Shown piece by piece: positions 1-9,419 of a stretch of DNA of 64,000 nucleotides. Numbering within the stretch: the stretch's first letter is position 1; the number at the start of each line of letters is the position of its first letter. This stretch comes from Rhizobiales bacterium TNE-4. GTDB taxonomy: Bacteria > Pseudomonadota > Alphaproteobacteria > Rhizobiales > Beijerinckiaceae. The stretch lies in contig JAHRCV010000001.1 in assembly GCA_019083985.1 (NCBI GenBank), positions 1,054,001 through 1,118,000 of the forward strand, in the 5' to 3' direction. The translations under genes and the position numbers were made by a program. The notes under the pieces are model-generated. The model was given only the letters and a program-made list of their open reading frames with translations. It had not been told where the DNA came from and ran no database searches.

Positions 1-389
1 CGTTTGCCGAGGGTTCGCCGGGACGTGCTTTTCGTTTCGTCGATGACATGGCGCTTGCGATCATGAGCGCAGTGCGTGCCCAACTCGATGCCTTACCGGT
101 GCTCGACCGGCTCGCGCTCCATCAGATGGCGGATGGTTTGGCGGGGCGGCAGAATGATGAATCCTATGCCTTGTTCGAGGACGTGCTGGCGGGATGGATC
201 CATGAGCAGCTCGTGCGGGCAGGGCGCTCGGGCACCGCGCCAGCCCGCCTTGCACCCCTCATCGAGGTATGGGACAAGGCGCGCGCCAGCATGCGGGATG
301 CTGAGATTTTCAATCTCGACCGCCGCGCGCTGATCCTGACGCTGTTTGCCGATTTGTCGGACGCGGTGCGCGCCACGCGCGCGGCGTGA
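1..389 (+). CDS. holB: DNA polymerase III delta' subunit, C-terminal fragment
   Basis: The reading frame is open from the first bases of the window, so this is the 3' end of a gene that starts outside it. About 128 residues are visible. They are mostly helical, as expected for the C-terminal collar domain of the clamp-loader delta' subunit, which helps load the beta clamp on DNA. There is no catalytic motif in this part. The call rests on the general look of the sequence and on position: holB directly before metG and tatD is a common order in Hyphomicrobiales. The stop codon lies 19 bases before the metG ATG, so the two are probably co-transcribed. Confidence 0.65.
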   Translation, partial: FAEGSPGRAFRFVDDMALAIMSAVRAQLDALPVLDRLALHQMADGLAGRQNDESYALFEDVLAGWIHEQLVRAGRSGTAPARLAPLIEVWDKARASMRDAEIFNLDRRALILTLFADLSDAVRATRAA

Positions 390-408
390 CCGTTCCGGAG
401 GAATTTCG

Positions 409-1959
409 ATGGCTGAGCCTTTCTACATCACGACCGCGATCTCCTACCCGAACGGGCGGCCGCATATCGGGCATGCCTATGAACTGATTGCGTCTGATGC
501 GATCGCGCGCTTCAAGCGGCTCGATGGATATGACGTCTTCTTCCTGACCGGGACAGATGAGCACGGCCAGAAGATGCTGCAGACGGCCGCGAAGGAAGGC
601 GTGACCGTCCGTGAATTAGCGGACCGCAACGCATCTGTATTTCGGGACATGACGCGCGCCCTCAACGCGTCGAATGATGATTTCATCCGCACCACGGAAG
701 AGCGCCATTTCAAATCTTCCGCTGCGATCTGGAAGCGGATGGAAGAGGCCGGTGATATTTATCTTGCGAAATATAGCGGCTGGTACTCAGTTCGCGACGA
801 AGCCTATTATGCGGAAAACGAGACGACCGTCGGTACGGACAATGTCCGTCGCGGCCCGACCGGAACACCCGTCGAATGGGTTGAGGAAGAATCCTATTTC
901 TTCCGGCTTTCGGCCTTTCAGGATCGTCTGCTGAAACTTTACGAAGATCATCCGCACTTCGTCGGGCCTGATGAGCGGCGCAACGAGATCGTGAGTTTCG
1001 TCAAATCCGGTCTCAAGGATCTATCGGTCAGCCGAACGACCTTTGATTGGGGCATTCCTGTGCCCGGCAATCCGAAGCATGTGATGTATGTCTGGGTTGA
1101 TGCCTTGACGAATTATCTCACCGCCACGGGTTTTCCGGATGAGACGGCACCGCGTGCAAAGCGTTGGCCCGCTGATGTTCATATCATCGGTAAGGACATC
1201 GTCCGCTTCCATACGGTCTATTGGCCGGCCTTCTTGATGTCGGCGGGGTTGCCGCTTCCGAAGCGTGTGTTCGGTCACGGGTTTTTGTTCAACCGTGGCG
1301 AGAAGATGTCGAAGAGTGTTGGCAATGTGATCGATCCGTTCACATTGGCCGATCATTACGGCGTCGATCAGCTGCGCTATTTCTTCCTTCGCGAGGTGCC
1401 TTTCGGCCAGGATGGCAATTATTCGCATGAAGCGATTGTTGCGCGTATCAATGCCGATCTCGCCAATGACCTCGGCAATCTCGCACAGCGCTCGCTGTCG
1501 ATGATCGCGAAGAATTGTAAGGGCAGGGTACCGCAGGCCAGTGCATTGTCGGACGCTGATAAGGTCATGCTTGATGCCGTCTATGCCCTGCCGGAAAAGG
1601 CGCGGACGGCGATGGTCAATTTTGCGCTTCATACGATGCTTGCCGAGATTTGGCGTGTCGTTGGGGATGCCAATCGCTATTTCGCGTCCGAAGAACCATG
1701 GACGAAGCGCAAGACCGATCCTGATCGGTTTGCGACCGTGTTGTATGTGACGGCGGAGACCTTGCGTGTCCTCGGCATCATGACGCAGCCGGTCATCCCG
1801 ACAAGTGCGGGCAAACTGCTCGATCTTCTCGCTGTGCCAGATGACAAGCGCGCTTTCGTACAAGCGACCGTAGCTGGTGCGCTTGAAGCGGGGACTGTTC
1901 TGCCGGTACCGGCGCCGATTTTCCCGCGCTATGTTGAAGCGGAAGAAACAAAAGCCTGA
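409..1959 (+). CDS. metG: Methionyl-tRNA synthetase
   Basis: Class I aminoacyl-tRNA synthetase that charges tRNA-Met in the cytoplasm. The 516-residue protein has the HIGH signature at residues 19-22 and KMSKS at 299-303. The start at 409 follows a GGAGGA ribosome site at 396-401 and gives the family N-terminus ([14 protein letters not shown]); the frame is open further upstream but without support. The connective-peptide region ([12 protein letters not shown]) has no cysteine pairs, so it is the zinc-free form, and the C-terminal tRNA-binding extension of the E. coli enzyme is absent. Its stop overlaps the tatD start by one base. Confidence 0.97.
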   Translation: MAEPFYITTAISYPNGRPHIGHAYELIASDAIARFKRLDGYDVFFLTGTDEHGQKMLQTAAKEGVTVRELADRNASVFRDMTRALNASNDDFIRTTEERHFKSSAAIWKRMEEAGDIYLAKYSGWYSVRDEAYYAENETTVGTDNVRRGPTGTPVEWVEEESYFFRLSAFQDRLLKLYEDHPHFVGPDERRNEIVSFVKSGLKDLSVSRTTFDWGIPVPGNPKHVMYVWVDALTNYLTATGFPDETAPRAKRWPADVHIIGKDIVRFHTVYWPAFLMSAGLPLPKRVFGHGFLFNRGEKMSKSVGNVIDPFTLADHYGVDQLRYFFLREVPFGQDGNYSHEAIVARINADLANDLGNLAQRSLSMIAKNCKGRVPQASALSDADKVMLDAVYALPEKARTAMVNFALHTMLAEIWRVVGDANRYFASEEPWTKRKTDPDRFATVLYVTAETLRVLGIMTQPVIPTSAGKLLDLLAVPDDKRAFVQATVAGALEAGTVLPVPAPIFPRYVEAEETKA

Positions 1960-2750
1960 TGCTCGTCGATTCACACTGCCATCTTGATTTCGCAGATTTT
2001 GACGCTGACCGGGCTTCGCTGCTGATGCGGGCGCGGGAGACCGGCGTCAAGACGATGGTGACGATCTCGACGCGGATTAAGAAATTTCCGCAGATCGTTG
2101 CGATTGCTGAAAGCGATCCGGATATTTGGTGCTCGGTCGGTACGCATCCGCATAATGCGCATGAAGAGCCTGATACGCAGGTTGATGACCTTGTTGCCCT
2201 ATCGCAGCATCCCAAATGTGTTGCCATCGGCGAGGCGGGTCTAGACTATCATTACGATAAAAGCCCGCGTGATGTCGCTGATCGTGTGTTTCGCACGCAT
2301 ATTGCAGCAGCCCGCAAGACGGGTTTGCCGCTTGTCATCCATGCGCGTGATGCCGATGCGGACATGATTGCCGTCCTGCGCGATGAAATGGGGAAGGGCG
2401 CTTTCCCAGCCGTGTTGCATTGCTTCTCGTCGGGCGCAGAGCTTGCCCGTGTCGGCGTTGAGCTCGGCTTGATGGTGTCATTCTCCGGCATCCTGACGTT
2501 TAAGAATTCCGAAGACATCCGCACCATTGCGCACGGCGTGCCGCTTGATCGGCTGTTGGTTGAAACCGATGCCCCTTATCTTGCGCCGCCGCCTTATCGC
2601 GGCAAACGGAATGAGCCGGCTTACGTCGCCGAAACAGCCAAGGTTCTGGCGGACGTGAAAGGCGTGAGCGCGGATGAGATGGCGCGCGTCACGACCGATA
2701 ATTTTTTCCGCGTTTTCACGAAAGCGAAACGGCCGGAGGCGGGGGCGTGA
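1959..2750 (+). CDS. tatD: TatD family metal-dependent deoxyribonuclease
   Basis: A 263-residue TIM-barrel hydrolase of the TatD family, which uses two metal ions and has 3'-5' exonuclease or DNA-repair roles in characterised members. Visible metal ligands are the HCHLD motif at residues 6-10, the GEAGLDYHY segment near residue 90 and the ETDAPYLAP motif near 205. The start codon overlaps the metG stop (TGATG) and its own stop overlaps the GTG of the next gene, so the three genes are translationally coupled. The metG-tatD-MBL order is typical of alphaproteobacteria. Confidence 0.93.
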   Translation: MLVDSHCHLDFADFDADRASLLMRARETGVKTMVTISTRIKKFPQIVAIAESDPDIWCSVGTHPHNAHEEPDTQVDDLVALSQHPKCVAIGEAGLDYHYDKSPRDVADRVFRTHIAAARKTGLPLVIHARDADADMIAVLRDEMGKGAFPAVLHCFSSGAELARVGVELGLMVSFSGILTFKNSEDIRTIAHGVPLDRLLVETDAPYLAPPPYRGKRNEPAYVAETAKVLADVKGVSADEMARVTTDNFFRVFTKAKRPEAGA

Positions 2751-3538
2751 ACCCGCGCGTCACGATCCTCGGATGTGGCTCTTCGGGCGGTGTGCCGCGC
2801 GTGGGATCAGGCTGGGGTGCCTGCGATCCGAACGAGCCGAAGAACCGCAGGCGGCGCTGTTCCATCTTGGTCGAGCAGATGGGGAAGGGCGGGACGACTT
2901 CGGTGTTGGTCGATACGGGCCCAGATCTCCGCGATCAGCTGCTGTCCGCTCATGTCACACGGCTTGATGCGGCGCTGATTACGCATGAACATGCCGACCA
3001 CACCCACGGCATCGACGATATCAGGCCGATCGTGCTGCATATGCGGCGGATCCTGCCGGTCTATATGGACCAGGTGACATCTGATCAGATGCACCGGAAA
3101 TTCGGCTATTGCTTTGTGACGCCCGAAGGCAGTTCCTATCCGCCGATTGCGCGTGAGTTCCGCATCGTGCCGGGCCATCCCATCGTCATTGAAGGGCCGG
3201 GCGGTGATCTCTCGGTTGATGCCTTTGTGCTGCAGCATGGCGAGATCGATTCGCTCGGATTCCGCTTTGGTGGGATCGCCTATACGCCCGATGTGAAGGA
3301 TATCCCGGACGCTGCCCAGCCATTCCTTGAAGGGCTCGACGTCTGGATCATCGATGCGTTGCGTCCAACACCGCACCCGTCGCATTTCTCGCTGTCGGAT
3401 GCTTTGGGCTGGATCGCGCGGATGAAGCCGAAACGCGCGGTGCTCACCAATCTCCACACTGATCTCGATTACGCGACGCTATGCGCGACGCTGCCGGAGG
3501 ATGTAGTGCCGGCCTATGACGGTATGGTGATCGAATAG
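2747..3538 (+). CDS. MBL-fold metallo-hydrolase (PhnP-like)
   Basis: A 263-residue metallo-beta-lactamase fold protein with the HxHxDH metal motif (HEHADH) around residues 80-85. The N-terminus (ILGCGSSGGVPRVG) is typical of the PhnP and cyclic phosphodiesterase branch. The GTG start at 2747 overlaps the tatD stop by four bases. Family members hydrolyse cyclic phosphate diesters, but the substrate here cannot be read from sequence. PhnP acts in phosphonate breakdown, yet no phn genes are nearby, so a housekeeping role with holB-metG-tatD is more likely. Confidence 0.88.
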   Translation: MNPRVTILGCGSSGGVPRVGSGWGACDPNEPKNRRRRCSILVEQMGKGGTTSVLVDTGPDLRDQLLSAHVTRLDAALITHEHADHTHGIDDIRPIVLHMRRILPVYMDQVTSDQMHRKFGYCFVTPEGSSYPPIAREFRIVPGHPIVIEGPGGDLSVDAFVLQHGEIDSLGFRFGGIAYTPDVKDIPDAAQPFLEGLDVWIIDALRPTPHPSHFSLSDALGWIARMKPKRAVLTNLHTDLDYATLCATLPEDVVPAYDGMVIE

Positions 3539-3600
3539 GTGGCGTCGGTCGCATCCCGCACATGTGAGGAAGCCGTTGCACCGTCGGCGTCTTGGGGTTA

Positions 3601-3629
3601 TCCATAATACGCATAAGACATATTATGGA
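3601..3629. repeat. 9-bp inverted repeat in an AT-rich intergenic pocket
   Basis: TCCATAATA at 3601-3609 is matched exactly by its reverse complement TATTATGGA at 3621-3629, with an 11-base spacer. It lies in the 151-base gap between two convergent genes (ends at 3538 and 3690), and the stretch from about 3600 to 3680 is clearly more AT-rich than its surroundings. No U-tract follows on either strand, so an ordinary intrinsic terminator is doubtful. A protein-binding site or a weak bidirectional terminator are both possible. Confidence 0.5.
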
Positions 3630-3689
3630 ACTATTCGTCTATGAAATACGTAGAAACAATCTCTTATAAGCACAAGATAGTTTGCTGAG

Positions 3690-4370
3690 TTAAGTCAGCG
3701 CGGTTGGCTCTATTCGATGCATCCTTATCTCTGGCGATCCAAGCTTCGTCTCGACAATCAGCGCCATGCGATGGTGCGGACCTTCATCCCATTCTTCGAG
3801 GTGCCATGGACCGTCGATCTCATCGGCGAAAATCAGGGTCCTGACCTCGAGCGACAAGCCAAGCCCGGTCGCCTTGGCGAGCGCTTCCTTTCGTGTCCAT
3901 AGCCGGTAGAAATCGCCGATGAAATGCGGGCTCGCCGGATCAAGCGTGCGCAGCTCGGACGGATGGGCAAACGCCATGGCTGTGTCGAGCGTCGCATGGG
4001 CCGGATCGAGCGTCTCGGCATCGAGGCCAAGGTCAATGCCGTTGGACACGGCTACCGCCACGAGGCCCGGCGTGTGGGTCAAGTTAAAGCGTGGGTCGGC
4101 ACCGTCTGGTCCGTTGGACGGTCGCGGTTTGCCGTAAGCGTTCATCGTGAAGGACCAGGCTGATGGCTTCACGTCAAACCGGGCTGACAGCGCATGGCGT
4201 TTGAGGGCATGCGCGGCAGCGTGGAGAACGCGATCCTGCGGCTTGGCATGGCGGTCATGATCGTTGCGCTCAGTCTCGCTCAGCAGCGTCTGAAGCCGTC
4301 CATGGGCCGGGCTGTCGATCCTGTCGGTGCGCATGATCCAGACATCGATGCGCGGGCTTGCTCCATCCAT
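3690..4370 (-). CDS. 4'-phosphopantetheinyl transferase, Sfp type
   Basis: Transfers the phosphopantetheine arm of CoA onto a serine of a carrier protein. The 226-residue length is that of Sfp-type enzymes. The Mg-binding motif appears as GIDLGLDAE near residue 113 (family G-V/I-D-x-E) and the second motif as FYRLWTRKEALAKATG near residue 160 (family W-x-x-K-E-A). The NLTHT segment near residue 95 matches the conserved S/TH step. It is transcribed alone, divergently from mazG. No polyketide or non-ribosomal peptide gene is nearby, so its target carrier protein lies elsewhere. No clear ribosome site was seen at the ATG. Confidence 0.88.
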   Translation of the reverse strand: MDGASPRIDVWIMRTDRIDSPAHGRLQTLLSETERNDHDRHAKPQDRVLHAAAHALKRHALSARFDVKPSAWSFTMNAYGKPRPSNGPDGADPRFNLTHTPGLVAVAVSNGIDLGLDAETLDPAHATLDTAMAFAHPSELRTLDPASPHFIGDFYRLWTRKEALAKATGLGLSLEVRTLIFADEIDGPWHLEEWDEGPHHRMALIVETKLGSPEIRMHRIEPTALT

Positions 4371-4450
4371 GATGATAGAATGGCGAAAAGCCAGTGAGTT
4401 GGCGAGAGCCGATCCTTGGCGGCAGACGACACAGAGTGCAAAAAGGGGGC

Positions 4451-5311
4451 ATGGATCAAACTTTCAAACCTGCACCCTCCTCCGATATCGCCATGCTGGT
4501 CGCCATCATGGCCGCGCTCAGAACGCCCGAGACCGGCTGCCCATGGGATCTCGAGCAGGATTTCACGACGATTGCGCCTTACACGATCGAGGAGGCCTAT
4601 GAGGTCGCCGACGCGATCGCGCGCAATGATCTCGCCGATCTGCGGGATGAATTGGGCGATCTCCTGCTGCAGGTGGTCTTCCATGCGCGGCTCGCCGAAG
4701 AGCGCGGCCTGTTCGATTTTGGCGGCGTGGTTGAGGCGATCACGTCAAAGCTCATTCGGCGTCATCCGCATGTGTTTGGTGACGCACGTGACCTGAAGCC
4801 CGATGAGGTCAAGGCGCTGTGGGGCCAAATCAAAGCCGCGGAAAAAGCAGAGCGTGCGACCTATCGACAAGCGCAGGGTCTACCGGAGACTGAACCGAAG
4901 GGGCATTTGGGCGGCGTACCTGTGAACCTCCCTGCCCTGACCCGCGCTGTGAAATTGCAGGCCAAGGCGGCTGATGTCGGTTTCGATTGGCCGGACACGC
5001 GCTTCGTTTTTGAGAAAATAAAAGAAGAAATACAGGAGTTTGAAACCGCTTATTCAGAAAAGGATTCCGCTGCCATCGAGGAGGAGTTCGGCGATCTTCT
5101 GTTTGTCATGGCCAATCTGGCGCGGCACCTCAAGATCGATCCAGAAGCCTCTTTGAACAAAGGCAATTCTAAGTTTCTCAGGCGCTTTGCGCATATCGAA
5201 AAGCGGCTCGCCGAGGATGGTGTACATCTCAAAGACGCCGGGCTCGAACGGATGGACGCACTGTGGAATGAAGCGCGTGCGGCAGACAAGGTGCGCAAGA
5301 CGGAGTGTTAG
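4451..5311 (+). CDS. mazG: Nucleoside triphosphate pyrophosphohydrolase MazG
   Basis: Hydrolyses (d)NTPs to monophosphates and pyrophosphate, a nucleotide-pool cleaning role. The 286-residue protein has two MazG repeats. The first carries TIEEAYEVADAI and RDELGDLLLQV with the metal-binding acidic residues, and the second carries KIKEEIQEFETA and EEEFGDLLFVM. The start at 4451 gives the family N-terminus and follows a G-rich stretch (AAAAGGGGG). The frame remains open upstream to 4394 but that part does not resemble the family. It converges on hflX; mazG next to hflX-hfq is a recurrent arrangement in this order. Confidence 0.95.
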   Translation: MDQTFKPAPSSDIAMLVAIMAALRTPETGCPWDLEQDFTTIAPYTIEEAYEVADAIARNDLADLRDELGDLLLQVVFHARLAEERGLFDFGGVVEAITSKLIRRHPHVFGDARDLKPDEVKALWGQIKAAEKAERATYRQAQGLPETEPKGHLGGVPVNLPALTRAVKLQAKAADVGFDWPDTRFVFEKIKEEIQEFETAYSEKDSAAIEEEFGDLLFVMANLARHLKIDPEASLNKGNSKFLRRFAHIEKRLAEDGVHLKDAGLERMDALWNEARAADKVRKTEC

Positions 5312-5341
5312 CAGAACGCCGCCACGACAGCAGATCGGATC

Positions 5342-6748
5342 CTACCCGATCTTCCGAATGGCCTTTACCCGCTGGCGCAAGCGCGGTTCTTTCTCCGCTG
5401 CAATCCGTATGACAACATCGATCGTGCCGTCCTCAGCCTCGCGTCGTTCGAGAACTTCTGCTTCCTCATAAAGCCAATTCAAAGCAGCGCCTTCGGCCGG
5501 GCTAAGGGTCACGCGGAAGCGCGGCCGGTCGCGGGTGAGGCGCTCTTCGATCAAGGCCTTCAGGCGATCAAGCCCCTCGCCCGTCACCGCTGAGACGAGA
5601 ACAGGCCGCTCGTCCTCCGACCGGTTGGCGGAGAGGTTCAGAAGCCGTTCGGCCTCGAAATCGGGCAAGCGATCAACCTTGTTCCAGACCTCGACAAGAC
5701 GGCGGCGATCATTGGGGTCGACACCAAGGTCACGCAGGATCGATGTCACGTCCGAGGCCTGCGCTTCGGTATCGCCATGCGACACGTCGCGGACATGCAA
5801 GATGACGTCGGCGGCAATCACATCTTCGAGTGTGGCGCGGAAGGCTGCGACGAGCATGGTCGGCAGGTCTGAGATGAAGCCGACGGTATCCGACAGGATG
5901 ATGTTTGCGCCGTGCGGCAGTTTCATCACGCGTGCGGTCGGGTCGAGCGTCGCGAAAAGGAGATTTTCCGCCATCACGTCAGCGGCGGTCAGCCGGTTGA
6001 ACAGGGTCGATTTGCCCGCGTTCGTATAACCGACAAGCGCCACCATCGGGTAAGGCACTTTGCGGCGGCTCTCGCGATGAAGCCCGCGCGTCCGCTTGAC
6101 CTGTTCGAGGTCTTCCTCGATGCGGACCATGCGCTCCTGAATGACACGCCGGTCTGCTTCGATCTGCGTTTCGCCGGGGCCACCCAGAAAGCCGAAGCCG
6201 CCGCGTTGGCGTTCAAGATGGGTCCATGAGCGGACGAGTCGGCTCTTCTGATAGGCGAGATGGGCCAGTTCGACCTGCAGCGCACCTTCCTTGGTGCGCG
6301 CCCGGCGGCCGAAAATTTCAAGGATCAAGCCGGTCCGATCAATAACTTTGGCGCGCCATTCCTTTTCGAGATTGCGCTGCTGCACAGGCGAAAGCGCACA
6401 ATCCATCATCACGAGGTCGATTTCTTCGGCCTTCACGAAGCCGGCGATCTCCTCGACCTTGCCCTTGCCGAGATAGGTCGCCGGGCGCGGTGCAGCGATC
6501 GACACGATTGACGCGGTGACAACATCAAGATCGATGGCAGCGGCCAAGCCAACCGCCTCTTCAAGCCGTGATTGCGGCTCACGCAAATTGACCGGCGCGT
6601 CCTTTTCGGCCCGCGCTTCGCGTTGCGCGGCGGCACGCTTGGTTAGATAGGGGCCAATGACCAGCGTTCGCGTTCCAGCCGCGATCGTCTTCTCGGGGTC
6701 CCTCCCCGCGCCGCCGATCCGATCTTGAGCCTTCCCGGGGCCGGACAC
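5342..6748 (-). CDS. hflX: Ribosome-associated GTPase HflX
   Basis: A ribosome-binding GTPase that splits stalled ribosomes in characterised bacteria. The 468-residue protein has the HflX N-terminal domain (about 30-200, with the GGxGExQIExDRR-like linker) followed by a GTPase domain: G1 GYTNAGKST at 240-248, G3 DTVGF, G4 NKVD. The predicted start is GTG at 6748, immediately after the hfq stop (TGAGTG), so translation is coupled to hfq. The first 25 residues are not conserved in the family and an internal start is possible. Confidence 0.95.
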   Translation of the reverse strand: MSGPGKAQDRIGGAGRDPEKTIAAGTRTLVIGPYLTKRAAAQREARAEKDAPVNLREPQSRLEEAVGLAAAIDLDVVTASIVSIAAPRPATYLGKGKVEEIAGFVKAEEIDLVMMDCALSPVQQRNLEKEWRAKVIDRTGLILEIFGRRARTKEGALQVELAHLAYQKSRLVRSWTHLERQRGGFGFLGGPGETQIEADRRVIQERMVRIEEDLEQVKRTRGLHRESRRKVPYPMVALVGYTNAGKSTLFNRLTAADVMAENLLFATLDPTARVMKLPHGANIILSDTVGFISDLPTMLVAAFRATLEDVIAADVILHVRDVSHGDTEAQASDVTSILRDLGVDPNDRRRLVEVWNKVDRLPDFEAERLLNLSANRSEDERPVLVSAVTGEGLDRLKALIEERLTRDRPRFRVTLSPAEGAALNWLYEEAEVLERREAEDGTIDVVIRIAAEKEPRLRQRVKAIRKIG

Positions 6749-7012
6749 TCAGTCCTTCGCGGGCGCAGCTGCGCCCTCCTCGCCACCTTCAAACAGTGCG
6801 ACGGGTTGGCCGGGCATAATGGTTGAGATCGCGTGCTTGTAGACGAGCTGCGAATGGCCATCGCGACGCAAGAGCACGCAGAAATTGTCGAACCATGTCA
6901 CGACGCCCTGCAACTTCACGCCATTCACAAGGAAGATGGTCAGCGGGATCTTGTTCTTGCGGACATAGTTCAGAAATGTGTCCTGCAGGTTTTGCGCCCG
7001 TTCAACAGCCAT
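6749..7012 (-). CDS. hfq: RNA chaperone Hfq
   Basis: The hexameric Sm-like protein that pairs small RNAs with mRNAs. The 87-residue product has the Sm1 core ([20 protein letters not shown]) and the Sm2 signature with YKHAIST. The short acidic and alanine-rich tail is usual in alphaproteobacteria. It lies between dat (upstream, 143-base gap) and hflX (downstream, no gap). The upstream gap probably contains an hfq promoter, but I could not identify one with confidence. Confidence 0.98.
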   Translation of the reverse strand: MAVERAQNLQDTFLNYVRKNKIPLTIFLVNGVKLQGVVTWFDNFCVLLRRDGHSQLVYKHAISTIMPGQPVALFEGGEEGAAAPAKD

Positions 7013-7155
7013 CGGTAAGCCCCTTCTCGTTATCCCCCAGGGTTCAAAATCCCCAGACGGTTCCCGCCGGTCCAGGCGCCGGCGCTGCCATGCTCTATTA
7101 GGCCCTTAATTCGTGACGCTGTGCAAGCGACCGCGACAATCTGGCCCCTGTCCGA

Positions 7156-8043
7156 TTAGACAGGGTCAAACGCGCGCTCAGCTTGAGCCGTACGAACAAC
7201 TTCCTCGCGCAAGGCCTTGCGCAGAGCGGTTGCAACTAGCCCCGGCTTACCTTGGCCAATGGTTTTGCCGGCCACGGTCACGACCGGAAGGACAAGGCTG
7301 GTAGCCGAAGTGATGAAAGCTTCAGCCGCATCCTGCGCTTCGGCAATCGTGAACGGCCGCTCCTCATAGCGCATCTGATGCGCCTCAATCACGTCGATCA
7401 AAGTCGTCCGGGTGATACCGCGCAGAATGCCGAACTCGGCCGGCCGTGTGACGAGCACGCCATCCTTGGTGATGATCCACGCATTGGTCGAGGAACCTTC
7501 AGTCACGAAGCCCTCGTCATCGACGAGCCAAGCTTCGCGTGCGCCCGCTTCGACGGCTTCCTGCTTGGCGAGGACGTTGGGCAGAAGCGATACGGTCTTG
7601 ATGTCGACGCGTGACCAGCGGTCATCCTCCGCTTCGATCACCGCGACGCCCTTCTCCGCCATCGCATCCATCGCTTCAAGATTGTGGCTCTTGGCGGTGA
7701 CGACGAGTGCGGGACGGACCGGCGTTTTCGGGAAGGGATGGTCGCGACGGGCGACACCGCGCGTCACTTGCAAATAGACGATGCCATTCTTGATGCGGTT
7801 GCGAGCGACGACCTCACGCAAGATCGCTTCGAGCGCTTCGCGTGCCACGGGCATGGCGATGCGCAATTCCCGCAACGAGCGTTCGAGGCGATCGAGATGG
7901 CGCTCTTCATCCATCATCACGCCATCGAAGATTTCGCACACTTCATAGACGCCATCGGCAAATTGATAGCCGCGGTCCTCCACATGCACCACAGCTTCGC
8001 GATGCGGGACATAGCGGCCATTGACATAGGCGATACGGCTCAT
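7156..8043 (-). CDS. dat: D-amino-acid transaminase (class IV PLP)
   Basis: A 295-residue class IV pyridoxal-phosphate aminotransferase. The PLP lysine is K149 in RVDIKTVSLLPN, and a glutamate near 182 in FVTEGSSTN is also conserved. The TRGVARRDHPFP segment near residue 95-105 resembles the R-x-H substrate-carboxylate loop of D-amino-acid transaminases, which favours this call over branched-chain aminotransferase. The enzyme would make D-alanine or D-glutamate for peptidoglycan. It starts 12 bases after ntrX ends, so it probably shares its transcript. The same position after ntrX is seen in other Hyphomicrobiales. Confidence 0.9.
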   Translation of the reverse strand: MSRIAYVNGRYVPHREAVVHVEDRGYQFADGVYEVCEIFDGVMMDEERHLDRLERSLRELRIAMPVAREALEAILREVVARNRIKNGIVYLQVTRGVARRDHPFPKTPVRPALVVTAKSHNLEAMDAMAEKGVAVIEAEDDRWSRVDIKTVSLLPNVLAKQEAVEAGAREAWLVDDEGFVTEGSSTNAWIITKDGVLVTRPAEFGILRGITRTTLIDVIEAHQMRYEERPFTIAEAQDAAEAFITSATSLVLPVVTVAGKTIGQGKPGLVATALRKALREEVVRTAQAERAFDPV

Positions 8044-8054
8044 CGAATTTCCCC

Positions 8055-9419
8055 TTAGCCGATGTTAAGCGAGCGCAACTTACGATGCAGCGCGGAGCGT
8101 TCCATGCCGATGAATTCGGCGGTACGCGAAATATTACCGGAAAAGCGATTGATTTGTGCGACGAGATATTCGCGCTCGAAGATCTCGCGCGCCTCGCGCA
8201 AGGGCATCGACATGAGCTTCTCGCCGCCCGCACCATTGGGTGTCGCGGGCACCATTGAGCCAACATCCGGCGGCAATAGATCGGCGGTGAGTACGCCCTC
8301 AGGCTCGCCACCGGCCAAGATCAGCAAGCGTTCGATATTGTTGCGCAATTGGCGGATATTGCCGGGCCAATCATGGGTTTGCAGAATGGCCATCGCGTCA
8401 TCACCGATGATGCGCTTGGACAATCCCGTCGAAGCAGAAATCTGCTCCATGAAATAGTCGACGAGAACTGGAATATCCTCGCGCCGTTCCGCCAAGGTCG
8501 GTACACGGATCGGCACAACCGACAAGCGGTGCAGTAAATCTTCCCGGAAACGGCCTGTCGAAATGTCAGCGGCCAAATCTCGCGCTGTCGATGAAATGAT
8601 GCGCACGTCGACATGAACGCGTGTCGTACCACCGACACGCTGGAAATTCTGATCGACAAGAACGCGCAAGATCTTGCCCTGCGTTTCTTTTGGCATGTCA
8701 CCGACTTCGTCGATATAGAGCGTGCCGCCATGGGCTTCTTCAAGCGCACCGATCCGCCGCGTCTTGCCATCGCCTTCGATACCGAAGAGTTCAGATTCAA
8801 CCGTATCAGGTTCCATCATCGCGGCATTGAGCACGATGAAGGGGCCCGAGGCGCGCGGCGACAGCGAATGGATCGTGCGCGCGGTCAATTCCTTGCCCGA
8901 GCCCGGTGCGCCGGAAATCATGATGCGCGCATTGGTTCCCGAAACACGTTCGATCGTTTGACGCAATTGGTTGACGGCACCTGATTGGCCGATGATGCGA
9001 GAGGCATCGGGTGTGCGCTGGCGGAGATCCTTCACTTCCCGCTTGAGCCGGGATGTTTCAAGCGCGCGTTCAGCGACGAGCACAAGGCGATCCGCCTTGA
9101 AGGGCTTCTCGATAAAGTCATAGGCACCGCGCTTGATGGCGGAGACGGCAGTTTCGATATTGCCATGACCTGAAATCATAACAACGGGCAGATCGGGATT
9201 CTGCTCTTTGATGACGTCGAGCAATTGCAAGCCATCAAGCTTGCTGCCCTGAATCCAAATATCGAGAAACACGAGTTGCGGTCGCCGCTGCGCAATCGCT
9301 TCAAGGGCGGCGTCGGAATGGGCCGCCGTACGTGTGCGGTGTCCTTCGTCTTCAAGAATGCCAGCGACGAGGTCGCGGATATCGGCCTCGTCATCGACGA
9401 TCAGAATGTCGGCACTCAT
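8055..9419 (-). CDS. ntrX: Response regulator NtrX
   Basis: Response regulator paired with NtrY. Residues 1-120 form a receiver domain with phospho-acceptor D53. Residues about 140-370 form an AAA+ domain with Walker A GAPGSGKE and Walker B GGTLYIDEVGD. The C-terminus is a Fis-type helix-turn-helix (SRTAEFIGMERSALHRKLRSL). The GAFTGA loop that contacts sigma-54 is missing: the segment after ELFG reads GIEGDGKTRRIGALEEA. Absence of this loop has been reported for NtrX in other alphaproteobacteria and implies sigma-54-independent regulation. The start overlaps the ntrY stop by four bases. Confidence 0.96.
   Translation of the reverse strand: MSADILIVDDEADIRDLVAGILEDEGHRTRTAAHSDAALEAIAQRRPQLVFLDIWIQGSKLDGLQLLDVIKEQNPDLPVVMISGHGNIETAVSAIKRGAYDFIEKPFKADRLVLVAERALETSRLKREVKDLRQRTPDASRIIGQSGAVNQLRQTIERVSGTNARIMISGAPGSGKELTARTIHSLSPRASGPFIVLNAAMMEPDTVESELFGIEGDGKTRRIGALEEAHGGTLYIDEVGDMPKETQGKILRVLVDQNFQRVGGTTRVHVDVRIISSTARDLAADISTGRFREDLLHRLSVVPIRVPTLAERREDIPVLVDYFMEQISASTGLSKRIIGDDAMAILQTHDWPGNIRQLRNNIERLLILAGGEPEGVLTADLLPPDVGSMVPATPNGAGGEKLMSMPLREAREIFEREYLVAQINRFSGNISRTAEFIGMERSALHRKLRSLNIG

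Noticed and set aside
1021-1974. A 317-residue open frame on - across metG
   Set aside because: Antisense to metG with an improbable composition; metG has all signature motifs in frame.
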